A stretch of 64,000 nt of DNA from Streptomyces huiliensis (lineage in GTDB: Bacteria; Actinomycetota; Actinomycetes; Streptomycetales; Streptomycetaceae). Position 1 is the first letter of the stretch. Each line of letters begins with the position of its first letter. This document shows, in pieces, positions 22,591-33,077 of the stretch. Below the pieces are notes generated by a model. It ran no database searches, was not told the origin of the DNA, and was given only the letters and a program-made list of their open reading frames with translations. Location of the stretch: positions 1 to 64,000 of the forward strand of contig NZ_JAIQLH010000080.1 in NCBI RefSeq assembly GCF_020037025.1. Reading direction: 5' to 3'. The position numbers and the translations under genes are program-made.

Positions 22591-22596
22591 AGGCTA
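22591..22596 (-). promoter_or_regulatory. -10 box for leaderless GNAT transcript
   Basis: TAGCCT on the minus strand, 6 nt (CTGCCC) before ATG 22584. Confidence 0.5.
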
Positions 22597-22626
22597 CGGG
22601 GAGAGATCACATCGAGAGTGGCACAA

Positions 22627-22640
22627 GTGATTCAGGTCAC
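22627..22640. promoter_or_regulatory. candidate Crp site upstream of the betaine locus
   Basis: GTGATTCAGGTCAC matches GTG-N6-GNCAC, the consensus reported for Streptomyces Crp, and the generic GTGA-N6-TCAC half-sites. It lies 137 bp before betB and 30 bp behind the GNAT promoter. No binding data. Confidence 0.4.
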
Positions 22641-22701
22641 GCTTTGAGTAAAAGGAGGCATGACCGCCCCGCATTCGGTTAGGCGCGCCCCGTTGACGGC
22701 C

Positions 22702-22735
22702 GAGCTCTGTGCTCCGGCGAGCTCTGTGCTCCGGC
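22702..22735. repeat. exact 17-bp tandem duplication upstream of betB
   Basis: GAGCTCTGTGCTCCGGC occurs twice head-to-tail in the 5' region of betB. Confidence 0.85.
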
Positions 22736-22776
22736 CGTCGGCGGAACCACAGGAGATCCGGAAGCAGAGGAAGAAC

Positions 22777-24279
22777 ATGTCGGCAGTCGAGACGATCCAC
22801 GTGAACGGAAGGTGGCGCGCCGCCGCCTCCGGCGCTCAGCGGGAGGTGCTCGACCCGGCCGACGCCAAGGTCCTCGCCGTGGTCTCCGAGGGAGGTACGG
22901 AGGACACCGACGCGGCCGTGGCCGCCGCCCGGGCCGCGTTCGACGACGGCCCCTGGCCGCGGACGCCCGTCGCCGAGCGCGCCGCGCTGCTGCGTCGCGT
23001 CGCGGACCTGCTCCAGCGCGACCGCGAGGAGATCGCGCTCGTCGAGAGCCGCGACACCGGCAAGACCCTGGAAGAGGGCCGGGTCGACGTCGACGACGTC
23101 ACCAACGCCTTCCGCTACTTCGCCGACCTCGTCGTGAACGAGAGCGGCGGCCGCGTCGTCGACGCGGGCAGCCCCGACGTGCACAGCGTGGTCGTGCACG
23201 AGCCGGTCGGCGTCTGCGCGCTCATCACACCGTGGAACTACCCGCTGCTCCAGGCCAGTTGGAAGATAGCCCCGGCGCTGGCCGCGGGCAACACCTTTGT
23301 GATCAAGCCGAGCGAGGTCACGCCGCTGTCGACCGTGCACCTGATCCGCCTCCTCGTGGAGGCCGGACTGCCCGCCGGCGCGGCCAACATCGTCACCGGC
23401 GCCGGCGACCCGGTCGGCGCCCGGCTGTCCGAGCACCCCGGCGTCGACCTGGTCTCCTTCACCGGCGGCCTGGCCAGCGGCACTCGTGTGATGCGCGCCG
23501 CCGCCCCGACGGTGAAGAAGGTCGCGCTCGAACTCGGCGGCAAGAACCCCAACGTCGTCTTCGCCGACGCCTGCGCCACCGACGAGGGCTTCGACACCGC
23601 CGTCGACCAGGCCCTCAACGCCGCCTTCATCCACAGCGGCCAGGTCTGCTCCGCCGGCTCCCGACTGATCATCGAGGCATCCGTCCGCGAGCGCTTCGTC
23701 GCCGAACTCGCGCGCCGCGCCGAGCGGATACGCCTCGGCCGCGGCACCGAGCCGGGCGTCGAGTGCGGACCGCTCGTCTCCGCCGCGCAGTTGGAGAAGA
23801 CCGAGGCGTACGTGGCGTCCGCGCTCGCCGAGGGCGCGGTGCTGCGCTGCGGCGGCGCCCGCCCCGAGCCCAGCGAGATCCGCCCCGCCACCGGCTACTT
23901 CTACGAGCCGACCGTCCTCGACCGCTGCACGCGCGGCATGAAGGTCGTCCGCGAGGAGACCTTCGGCCCCATCCTCACCGTCGAGACCTTCCGCACCGAG
24001 GACGAGGCCGTCGCGCTCGCCAACGACACCGAGTACGGGCTCGCCGGCGCCGTCTGGACCCGGGACGCGGGCCGCGCCCGCCGGGTGGCCGGGCGGCTGC
24101 GGCACGGCACGGTGTGGATCAACGACTACCACCCCTACCTGCCGCAGGCGGAGTGGGGCGGCTTCGGCAAGTCCGGCACCGGCCGCGAGCTGGGCCCCTC
24201 CGGCCTCGCCGAGTACCGGGAGGCCAAGCACATCTACCAGAACCTGGCCCCCGCGCCCGTGCGCTGGTTCGCCGGCTGA
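22777..24279 (+). CDS. betB: betaine aldehyde dehydrogenase
   Basis: NAD(P)-dependent oxidation of betaine aldehyde to glycine betaine, the second step of osmoprotectant synthesis from choline; cytoplasmic. The 500-aa product is a complete ALDH: ITPWNYPLLQASWKIAPALA, KPSEVTPLSTVHLI, FTGGLASGTRVM (NAD loop), the general-base Glu in ALELGGKNPNVVF, the nucleophile Cys in SGQVCSAGSRLII, EETFGPILTVETF, and HPYLPQAEWGGFGKSGTGRE, a pattern typical of BADH-type enzymes. ATG 22777 gives the normal length and has GAGGAAG upstream. A longer in-frame start at 22660 has AAAGGAGG only one base away, too close to work well. Confidence 0.88.
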   Translation: MSAVETIHVNGRWRAAASGAQREVLDPADAKVLAVVSEGGTEDTDAAVAAARAAFDDGPWPRTPVAERAALLRRVADLLQRDREEIALVESRDTGKTLEEGRVDVDDVTNAFRYFADLVVNESGGRVVDAGSPDVHSVVVHEPVGVCALITPWNYPLLQASWKIAPALAAGNTFVIKPSEVTPLSTVHLIRLLVEAGLPAGAANIVTGAGDPVGARLSEHPGVDLVSFTGGLASGTRVMRAAAPTVKKVALELGGKNPNVVFADACATDEGFDTAVDQALNAAFIHSGQVCSAGSRLIIEASVRERFVAELARRAERIRLGRGTEPGVECGPLVSAAQLEKTEAYVASALAEGAVLRCGGARPEPSEIRPATGYFYEPTVLDRCTRGMKVVREETFGPILTVETFRTEDEAVALANDTEYGLAGAVWTRDAGRARRVAGRLRHGTVWINDYHPYLPQAEWGGFGKSGTGRELGPSGLAEYREAKHIYQNLAPAPVRWFAG

Positions 24280-24522
24280 CCCCGGCCGGCCCCGCGCCGC
24301 ACCGGAGCACGCCACGCCACGCCACGCCGTCGACGGAGACGGCCCAGGCCCAGGCCCCGGCCCGCGCATCGGAACCAACCCTTCCGCCGCGCGGGCCCGG
24401 CCCGCCGCACCCCGGCGCCGTAGCCCCCCTCCCCCAGAGACCAGCAGCTCAGCACGACCCAGCTCAGCACGGCCCAGCACAGCACCTTCCGCGACAACTC
24501 CACCCCAGAGGAGCACCCCCGT
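24280..24522 (+). other. repeat-rich gap between betB and the GMC gene
   Basis: 243 bp without a gene. It contains CCACG repeated (around 24310-24328) and a 15-bp repeat CAGCTCAGCACGRCC (24445-24474, then partial). No terminator is evident, so betB may be co-transcribed with the genes that follow. Confidence 0.5.
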
Positions 24523-26081
24523 ATGCCCCCCGCAGTTGAGAAGATCACGGCTGACTACGTCGTCGTCGGCGGCGGAACCGCCGGCTCGGTCATCGCGTCC
24601 CGCCTCGTCGAGGACCCCGACACCACCGTCGTCGTCATCGAAGGCGGCCCCACCGACATCGACCGCCCCGACGTCCTCACGCTGCGCCGCTGGCTCGGCC
24701 TGCTCGGCGGTGACCTGGACTACGACTACCCGACCACCGAGCAGCCGCGCGGCAACTCGCACATCCGCCACAGCCGCGCCCGGGTCCTCGGCGGGTGCTC
24801 CTCGCACAACACGCTGATCTCCTTCAAGCCGCTGCCTGGTGACTGGGACGAGTGGGCCGCCGCCGGCGCCGAGGGCTGGGACTGGAAGTCCATGGACCCG
24901 TACTTCCGGCGGCTGCGGAACAACATCGTCCCGGTCGACGAGAAGGACCGGAACGCCATCGCCCGCGACTTCGTCGAGGCCGCCCAGGAGGCCGCCGGCG
25001 TGCCGCGCGTCGAGGGCTTCAACAAGGAGCCGTTCCACGAGGGCGTCGGCTTCTTCGACCTCGCGTACCACCCCGAGAACAACAAGCGCTCCTCCGCCTC
25101 CGTCGCCTACCTCCACCCCCACATCGAGGCCGGCGACCGCCCCAACCTCCGTATCCTGCTGGAGACCTGGGTGCACAAGCTGGAGCTGGACGGCACCCGG
25201 GCGACCGGCGTCCGCGCCCGGACGAAGGACGGGCGGGAGCTGCTGGTCGAGGCCGGCCGCGAGGTGATCCTCTGCGCGGGCGCGGTCGACACCCCCCGCC
25301 TGCTGATGCACTCCGGCGTCGGCCCCAAGGCCGACCTGGAGGCGCTGGGCATCCCGGTCGTCCACGACCTGCCGGGCGTCGGCGAGAACCTGCTCGACCA
25401 CCCGGAATCGGTGATCGTCTGGGAGACGAACGGGCCGATCCCCGAGAACTCGGCGATGGACTCCGACGCGGGCCTCTTCGTCCGCCGCGACCCGGACTCC
25501 ACCGGGCCCGACCTGATGTTCCACTTCTACCAGATCCCGTTCACCGACAACCCCGAGCGCCTGGGCTACGAGAAGCCCGCGCACGGCGTGTCGATGACCC
25601 CCAACATCCCCAAGCCGCGCAGCCGCGGCCGCCTCTACCTCACCAGCGCCGACCCCGAGGTCAAGCCGGCCCTGGACTTCCGGTACTTCACCGACGAGGA
25701 GGACTACGACGCGCGCACGCTCGTCGACGGCATCCGCCTCGCCCGCGAGATCGCGAAGACCGAGCCGCTGGCCGGCTGGCTCAAGCGCGAGGTCTGCCCC
25801 GGCCCGGAGGTCACCTCCGACGAGGAGATCAGCGAGTACGCCCGCAAGGTCGCCCACACCGTCTACCACCCGGCCGGCACCTGCCGGATGGGCGCGGTGA
25901 CGGACGAACAGGCCGTCGTCGACCCGGAGCTGCGGGTCCGCGGTCTGGAGGGCGTGCGCGTCGCCGACGCGTCGGTCTTCCCGACCATGACCGCCGTCAA
26001 CCCGATGATCGGCGTGCTGATGGTGGGGGAGAAGTGCGCGGAGCTGCTTGTCTCGGGCACTACCGAAAGGGGTGACGGCCA

Positions 26082-26085
<4 letters not shown>
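24523..26085 (+). CDS. GMC oxidoreductase, choline oxidase-type
   Basis: 520-aa FAD enzyme converting choline to betaine aldehyde (and possibly on to betaine). The FAD fold shows DYVVVGGGTAGSVIASRL at the N-terminus, RARVLGGCSSHNTLISF, and ILCAGAVDTPRLLMHSGVGP. Residues known in Arthrobacter choline oxidase are conserved by position: the His that links FAD covalently (His95 in CSSHN), the choline-binding Glu (DHPESVIVWE), the His of DLMFHF, the catalytic His of VYHPAGTCRMG and the Asn of AVNPMIG. This favours an oxygen-using choline oxidase over a BetA-type dehydrogenase. The next gene starts inside its stop codon (GTGA). Confidence 0.85.
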
Positions 26086-27451
<1,366 letters not shown>

Positions 27452-27455
<4 letters not shown>

Positions 27456-29401
27456 GCACCACCAGCACCACCCCCACCCTCGCCACGGCCCCGGACACCG
27501 CGCGCCTCCGCACGCTGCTGCGCCGCCCGGCCGCCCGCAAGGTCCTGGCCCTGGCCGTGGCCGGGCTGGTCCTCGCCCCCTTCGCCCACGCGGCGTGGGG
27601 GAGCGGCGGCTGGCCGCACGCGCTGAGCGTCTCGCTGGACGAACCGCTGCGCTCGGCCGGCGACTGGATCGTGGACAACCGCGACAGCCACTGGCTGTTC
27701 CTGTACTTCTTCGGCCACATCAGCAACGTCATCATCGGCGCCGTGCACCTCGTCTACGTCGTGCTGCTGGCCCTCGGCTGGGCCGGCGTGACGGCCGGTG
27801 CAGCGCTGGTGGCCTGGCGCGCCGCGGGCGTCCGGGCCGCAGTGACGGCCGTGGCGTCGTTCGCCGTCTGCGGCCTGCTGGACATGTGGGTGCCGACGAT
27901 GCGGACGCTCGCGCTGATGGCCGTCGCCGTCGCCGCGTCCGTCCTCGTCGGCGCGCTCCTCGGCCTCGCGGCCGGGCTGTCCGACCGGACGTTCCGCGTG
28001 CTGCGGCCCGTCCTGGACACCATGCAGGCGCTGCCCGCCTTCGCCTACCTGCTGCCCGTCGTCCTCGTCTTCGGCATCGGCGTGGCCCCCGCGGTCCTCG
28101 CCACCGTCGTCTACGCGGCGCCGCCGATGGCCCGGCTCACCGCGCTCGGCCTGCGCTCCACCGACCCCGGCGTCATGGAGGCCGTGGAGTCGCTCGGCGC
28201 GACGGGATGGCAGCGGCTGGTCACGGCACGCCTGCCCATGGCCCGGAAGCAGCTCCTGCTGGGCCTCAACCAAACGATCATGATGGCGCTCTCGATGGCC
28301 GTCATCGCCTCCGTCATCGGCGCGGACGGCCTCGGCGACCGCGTCTACCAGGCGCTCTCCACCGTCGACGTGGGCGCCGCGCTGGCCGCCGGCATCCCGA
28401 TCGTGCTGCTGGCGATCGTCCTCGACCGCACCACGTCGGGAGGCTCCGACGGCACCCCCGTCCGCCGGGGCCACCCCGCGGTCGGCTGGGCGCTCGCCGC
28501 CATCACCGCCGCCGGATTCCTCCTCACCCGTTCGCACGACTGGCCGCGCGGCTGGACGGTCGCCGTCACCGAGCCCGTCAACCGGGCGAAGGACTGGATG
28601 GTCGACCACCTCTACTCCGGCATCCCGGGCATCGGCGGCACCGCCGACTGGGCGGCCCACTACACCGGCTGGGTCCTCGACCCGCTGCGCGACGGCCTCC
28701 AGGCGCTGCCCTGGTGGGGCGCCGTGCTGCTGGTCGCCGCCCTGGCCTGGGCCATCGGCACCTGGCGCACCACCCTGACGGCCGTCCTGTCGCTCTCCGC
28801 GATCGGTGTGCTCGGCCGCTGGGGCAGCGCCATGGACACCCTCTCGCAGGTGATCGCCGCCGTCGCCGTGACGCTCGTCATCGGCTTCGCCGTCGCCGTC
28901 GCGGTGGCCCGCAGCCGCCGCACCGAGCGGCTGCTGCGGCCGGTGCTGGACGTGTTCCAGACCATGCCGCAGTTCGTCTACCTCATCCCGGTGGTCGCCC
29001 TGTTCGGTGTGGGCCGGGCGCCCGCCGCCGCGGCGGCCGTCGTCTACGCGCTGCCCGCCGTCATCCGCATCGCGGGCGAGGGGCTGCGGCAGGCCGACCC
29101 GCGGGCCATGGAGTCGTCGACGTCCATGGGCGCGACCGGCCGGCAGCAGCTGCTCCAGGTCCAGTTCCCGCTGGCCCGCAACGAGCTGCTGCTCGCCGTC
29201 AACCAGGCCGTGGTCCTCGTCCTGTCCGTCGTCATCATCGGCGCCCTGGTGGGCGGCGGTGGCCTCGGCTACGAGGTGGTCTTCGGCCTCGCCCGCGGCG
29301 ACCTCGCCACCGGCCTGGTCGCCGGCGCCTCGATCGCCTGCCTGGGGCTGATGCTCGACCGGGTCACCCAGCCGACGAAGGGAGCGCGCGATGCGCGGTA
29401 A
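27452..29401 (+). CDS. double-length glycine betaine/choline ABC permease
   Basis: 649-aa membrane protein made of two ProW/OpuAB-type permease halves fused head-to-tail. Each half has an entry segment with DW(I/M)VD, a set of ~6 hydrophobic helices and a binding-protein-dependent transport motif with an EAA-like loop. The first is around VMEAVESLGATGWQRLVTAR followed by ADGLGDRVYQALSTV; the second is AMESSTSMGATGRQQLLQVQ followed by GGGGLGYEVVFGLARG. A typical permease is ~280 aa and forms a homodimer, so the fusion supplies both halves in one chain. ATGA overlap upstream, 11-nt overlap downstream. Confidence 0.92.
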
Positions 29402-30362
29402 GTGGATCGCCGGAGCGGTTGCCCTCGGTTCGCTCGGGGCGTTCGCCCTGACCGGCTGCGGCGCGGCCGACATGACCAAGCAGGGCTCGCCGTACGCCAA
29501 CGCGGCCGGTACGAAGTCCGTGACGCTCTCCGTGCAGTCCTGGGTCGGCGCCCGTGCCAACACGGCCGTCGCCCAGTACCTGCTGGAGCACGAACTCGGC
29601 TACCGCGTCGACACCGTCCAGGTCGACGAGGTCCCCGCCTGGGACGCGCTCAGCCAGGGCCGGGTGGACGCCATCATGGAGGACTGGGGCCACCCTGAGC
29701 AGGAGAAGCGGTACGTCAGCGACAAGAAGACCGTCGCGGACGCCGGCGACCTCGGGGTCACCGGCCACATCGGCTGGTGGGTCCCCAAGTACTTCGCCGA
29801 CGCCCACCCGGACGTCACCGACTGGCGGAACCTGAACAAGTACGCCGCCCAGCTCAAGACCCCGGAGAGCCGTGGCAAGGGCCAGCTCCTCGACGGCTCC
29901 CCGTCGTACGTCACCCACGACAAGGCGCTGGTGAACAACCTCAAGCTCGACTACCAGGTCGTCTTCGCCGGCTCCGAGGCGGCGCAGATCACCCAGATCA
30001 AGCAGTTCGCCAAGGACCGCAAGCCGTTCCTGACGTACTGGTACGAGCCGCAGTGGCTGTTCAACGAGGTGCCGATGGTGGAGGTCAAGCTACCGCCGTA
30101 CTCGGACGCCTGCGGGACGAAGGGCGAGGCGGAGCCCGACTCCGTCGACTGCGCCTACCCGACCTCGTCGCTGAAGAAGTTCCTCAACGCCGACTTCGCC
30201 CGCAAGGGCGGCGACGCGGCCCGCTTCCTGAAGAACTTCCGCTGGACGAAGCGCGACCAGAACGAGGTCGCCCAGCTGATGGCCGAGGACAAGCTGCCGG
30301 CAGACAAGGCGGCGGCGAAGTGGGTGAAGGCGCACCCGGACGTGTGGAAGAAGTGGCTCTGA
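29391..30362 (+). CDS. glycine betaine/choline-binding lipoprotein
   Basis: 323-aa substrate receptor of the ABC importer. Signal peptide with lipobox (GAFALTGCGAAD), so anchored outside the membrane. The OpuAC/ProX-type domain runs from SVTLSVQSWVGARANTAVAQ, with RVDTVQVDEVPAWDALSQGR and DAIMEDWGHPEQEKRYV. Tryptophans and tyrosines that could build the cation-pi box are present (HIGWWVPKYF, FLTYWYEPQWLF). The C-terminus KWVKAHPDVWKKWL is family-like. Last gene of the operon. It converges with the phosphotransferase gene with only 3 nt between stops and no hairpin. Confidence 0.92.
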   Translation: MRGKWIAGAVALGSLGAFALTGCGAADMTKQGSPYANAAGTKSVTLSVQSWVGARANTAVAQYLLEHELGYRVDTVQVDEVPAWDALSQGRVDAIMEDWGHPEQEKRYVSDKKTVADAGDLGVTGHIGWWVPKYFADAHPDVTDWRNLNKYAAQLKTPESRGKGQLLDGSPSYVTHDKALVNNLKLDYQVVFAGSEAAQITQIKQFAKDRKPFLTYWYEPQWLFNEVPMVEVKLPPYSDACGTKGEAEPDSVDCAYPTSSLKKFLNADFARKGGDAARFLKNFRWTKRDQNEVAQLMAEDKLPADKAAAKWVKAHPDVWKKWL

Positions 30363-30365
30363 CCC

Positions 30366-31277
30366 TCAGCTGATGCTCGTGATGAGCAGCCCGGCCACGT
30401 GGTCGTACATCCCCACCAGCCACTCCGGGTCACCGTGGTCGCGCCCCCAGTACGCGGCCTGGACGCAGCGCAACTGTGCCCACCGGACCGTCCGTTCGCG
30501 GTCCAACTCCGCCGCCTCGGCGAACACGTCGAGGCGGCGGAGCAGTGCCGCGCCCAGGTCGGGGGCGGTGAACAGATCGGCAGCCCTGCTGCGGAGGAGC
30601 GTGAACGCGTCGTAGGCCGGGTCGCCGACGAAGCCCTTGGGATCGATGGCCAGCCAAGGCTCGCGCTCGGCGCGCAGCACGTTGGCGGCGTGCAGGTCGC
30701 CGTGGACGAGCGTGTCGGGCTGGTCGGGTGCCAGCTCCCGAACGGTGGCGAGCGCCGCGCCGAGCACGTCCTCGGGTATCGGACGCCCCAACCGCCGGTC
30801 GGCTGCCCGCAGTTCCCCCTCCCACACCCCGACGCGCTCGCGCAGCCGGGGCAGGCCGGGCGGCGCGGGGACCGCCAGGCGGCGGGCGAGCCGGCCGGCG
30901 GCCGTCATCGCCTCGTCGGCGTCGGGAAGGTCCGCGAGCGAGCCGGAGCCCGCCCGTTCCAGCAGCAACGCGAAGCGCGCGTCGTCCTGTTCGAGCAGGC
31001 GGACGGCGCCCCGGCCGCCCCAGACGGCGAAGGCGTCGGGCTCGTGGACGTTCCCGGGGTGCGGGAACGACACCTTCAGCACCGCGGACGTGCCGTCGCC
31101 CCGCCGGACGGGCACGACGACGCCGACCTGACCGTGGACGACGGGCCCGTCCTGGACGCAGCCCCACCGCCCGAGCAGGTCGTCGACGATCCCGGGCAGC
31201 CGGACCAGCCAGGCGCGGCCGGCGTCGCCCTCGCGGTCGTCGGTCAGCCGGGCGAATTCCTTGGGTATCCGGATCAC
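30366..31277 (-). CDS. aminoglycoside phosphotransferase-family kinase (APH(6)-like)
   Basis: 303-aa APH/choline-kinase-fold protein. The nucleotide-binding N-lobe includes VPVRRGDGTSAVLKVSFPHP (Lys for ATP); the hinge contains ALLLERAGSGSLADLP; the catalytic loop is TLVHGDLHAANVL and the metal Asp is in LAIDPKGFVGDPAYDAF. This is the streptomycin 6-phosphotransferase-like subfamily, which inactivates streptomycin-type drugs, but many chromosomal members have unknown substrates. GTG 31277 is preceded at 6 nt by TACGGT, predicting a leaderless mRNA. The open frame extends to 31385 but lacks support. Confidence 0.85.
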   Translation of the reverse strand: MIRIPKEFARLTDDREGDAGRAWLVRLPGIVDDLLGRWGCVQDGPVVHGQVGVVVPVRRGDGTSAVLKVSFPHPGNVHEPDAFAVWGGRGAVRLLEQDDARFALLLERAGSGSLADLPDADEAMTAAGRLARRLAVPAPPGLPRLRERVGVWEGELRAADRRLGRPIPEDVLGAALATVRELAPDQPDTLVHGDLHAANVLRAEREPWLAIDPKGFVGDPAYDAFTLLRSRAADLFTAPDLGAALLRRLDVFAEAAELDRERTVRWAQLRCVQAAYWGRDHGDPEWLVGMYDHVAGLLITSIS

Positions 31278-31283
31278 CGGGTC

Positions 31284-31289
31284 ACCGTA
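31284..31289 (-). promoter_or_regulatory. -10 box for leaderless phosphotransferase transcript
   Basis: TACGGT on the minus strand followed by GACCCG and the GTG start. Confidence 0.5.
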
Positions 31290-31526
31290 GCCGCAGCTGC
31301 GACGGTTGACTTTCGGCCATGGTCTTGGAACAAGACTCTCCGGTACGGGGATACGGCCAATCTTGGACAGAAATCCATGACGCAAGGGTGTTTCACGTCA
31401 TTTCGGTGACGCCGGGAGGATGATCCGGACGCCCGGTTCCGGCCCTTCCCGAGCGGTCCGTACCGGGCGTCGGGCGGCCGGTTCGCCCCTGGTGAGGGAA
31501 ATCATCAGAGGGCAAGAATTCGAGGC

Positions 31527-32087
31527 ATGGATTATCTTCCTGTAAACAGAAACGCGGAAAAGCCGGTCCGTCGTCGACGGCGGGCCGCAGGGGTGACGGC
31601 CGCGGCTGCCGCTTTCGCCGGAGTCATGGCGATCTCGTCCGCGACGCCGGCGGCGGCTGACCGGATCGAGTACTCGTGGGACGAGTGCGGTTCCAATGTG
31701 GGAGCGTGTCTCGGCCTTTTCTACGGGGGCAAGAAAAACGGCGTCATCTACAGTGCCTGTTTTCTTACCAACCGGTCCCACCCCGACCACTGGGGACGTG
31801 CCGAGCACGGCCGGACCACGCGCTACCAGTTCCGTAACCAGCCGGGCCATGACAACATCCGGTTCCGGATAGGCGTGGACATCAGGTGCCAGGCCGACGG
31901 CTGGGGATCGGGAAACGAGTTGAAGAATGCCGCCGCATCGGTGGCCAACCAGGACTGGGTGGCGCACGACATCTTCTTCAATTCCTATTACGAGGGATTC
32001 GGCCGTGCCATCGGCCAGGACGAATCCGGGAACCTTCATGAAATCCTGCGGAACAACAACGCGTCCAGCCGCCGGGAGGACCGATGA
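31527..32087 (+). CDS. secreted small protein, peptidase-inhibitor I36-like
   Basis: 186-aa exported protein. Basic start (KPVRRRRRAAG), hydrophobic signal core (VTAAAAAFAGVMAISSATPA) and AAA cleavage region. The mature domain has five cysteines (DECGSNVGACLG, YSACFL, DIRCQAD) and a pattern like the I36/SMPI-type beta-gamma-crystallin inhibitors (CLGLFYGGKKNGVI ... ELKNAAASVANQD). The I36 call rests on the cysteine spacing and the NAAASVANQD-like end and is tentative. GAGGC precedes ATG 31527. It overlaps the next gene by four bases (ATGA). Confidence 0.6.
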   Translation: MDYLPVNRNAEKPVRRRRRAAGVTAAAAAFAGVMAISSATPAAADRIEYSWDECGSNVGACLGLFYGGKKNGVIYSACFLTNRSHPDHWGRAEHGRTTRYQFRNQPGHDNIRFRIGVDIRCQADGWGSGNELKNAAASVANQDWVAHDIFFNSYYEGFGRAIGQDESGNLHEILRNNNASSRREDR

Positions 32088-33013
32088 TCAGGGCCCGTAC
32101 GTCTACTAGGGTGCTGTCCACCGTTCTTGCCGTCGGCGCGGTGGCCGGTATCGGCTGGTACGCGGCCGGGGAGCGGTCGGATGAGGCGGCACCGGCCGGT
32201 GTCGCGGCCCCCGCACCCGTGAAGCCGAAGGCCCCGGACCCCACGCTCCGCGCCGGCCTGCTCAAGAGCCGCGAACTGCCGGTGGAGCGCTACCTGGTCT
32301 CCTACGCGGACGCCACTGCCGAGAAGACGGCCATGCTGACGGCCGTCCAGACCTGCATGGCGCGGTACGGCCTCACCTACGAACCCCCGTCCAGGCCGGG
32401 GGAGTATCCGCCGCCGTCCGACAACTCGGCCAACCTGGAGCGCCGTTACGGCCTGGCGGACAAGGCGTCCGCCGAACGGTGGGGTTACGAACTCCCCGGC
32501 GGCGACCGACAGCCGCCGGCATGGGAACGGACCACCGCGCAACTCGACGCCTACTACGGCAAGGACGCCGACGGCAAGGTGGTGACGTCCGTCAACGGCA
32601 CACCGTTGCCCGAGGGCGGCTGCAACGCCGAGGCGAGGGAGCGTGTGGGCCGGCAGGACGAGACGGCGGTGAGCGACATCAACGCCGAGAGTTTTCAGGC
32701 GGCATTGAGCGACCCCGCCGTGCGGAAATCCCTCGCCGACTGGTCCGCCTGCATGAAGGCGAGAGGCTACGACTACCGCACCCCGTTCGAGATCACCCAG
32801 GGGCCGAAGGAGGAGGGCTGGGGCGGCAGCCCCGAGGCGAAGAAGACCGCCGTCGCCGAGGTGGAGTGCAAGCAGTCCACCGGTCTGCTCGACGTCTGGT
32901 TCACCACCGAGTCGCGCATCCAGGAGCGGCGGATGGCGGCGAAGAAGCCCGAGCTCGACAAGGCCAGGGCACACAACCAGGCCGTCGTCCGGCGGAGTCT
33001 CACGCTCCGGTGA
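32084..33013 (+). CDS. membrane-anchored hypothetical protein coupled to the I36-like gene
   Basis: 309-aa exported protein with an N-terminal signal/anchor (STRVLSTVLAVGAVAGIGWY). A helical domain follows with conserved-looking Cys and Trp residues: AVQTCMARYGLTYEPPSR, PEGGCNAEARERVG, SLADWSACMKARGYDYRTPF and VAEVECKQSTGLLDVW. The four widely spaced cysteines could pair outside the cell. The repeated 'CMxxRGxxY'-type motif (TCMARYGLTY / ACMKARGYDY) is typical of a family of Streptomyces lipoprotein-like secreted proteins of unknown role. It is translationally coupled to the preceding secreted gene. Confidence 0.65.
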   Translation: MIRARTSTRVLSTVLAVGAVAGIGWYAAGERSDEAAPAGVAAPAPVKPKAPDPTLRAGLLKSRELPVERYLVSYADATAEKTAMLTAVQTCMARYGLTYEPPSRPGEYPPPSDNSANLERRYGLADKASAERWGYELPGGDRQPPAWERTTAQLDAYYGKDADGKVVTSVNGTPLPEGGCNAEARERVGRQDETAVSDINAESFQAALSDPAVRKSLADWSACMKARGYDYRTPFEITQGPKEEGWGGSPEAKKTAVAEVECKQSTGLLDVWFTTESRIQERRMAAKKPELDKARAHNQAVVRRSLTLR

Positions 33014-33024
33014 CGTGACTGACG

Positions 33025-33062
33025 CGGGCGGCCGGCCGGCCCCGTGTCCGGCCGGCCGCCCG
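33025..33062. terminator. bidirectional terminator
   Basis: Perfect 15-bp stem CGGGCGGCCGGCCGG / CCGGCCGGCCGCCCG, 8-nt loop, between convergent stops at 33013 and 33078. Confidence 0.88.
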
Positions 33063-33077
33063 TGGACCGGCAAGGCT

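Noticed and set aside
22660..22776. longer betB start at ATG 22660 with AAAGGAGG
   Set aside because: The purine-rich stretch ends one base before the ATG, too close for a ribosome site, the added residues are not ALDH-like, and the exact 17-bp duplication inside is not a multiple of three.
22594..25869. 1091-codon open frame on the minus strand opposite betB and the GMC gene
   Set aside because: It is an antisense shadow produced by high third-position GC; the plus-strand genes have full catalytic motifs, whereas this frame shows only Val/Asp/Gly/Arg-biased sequence with no domain.
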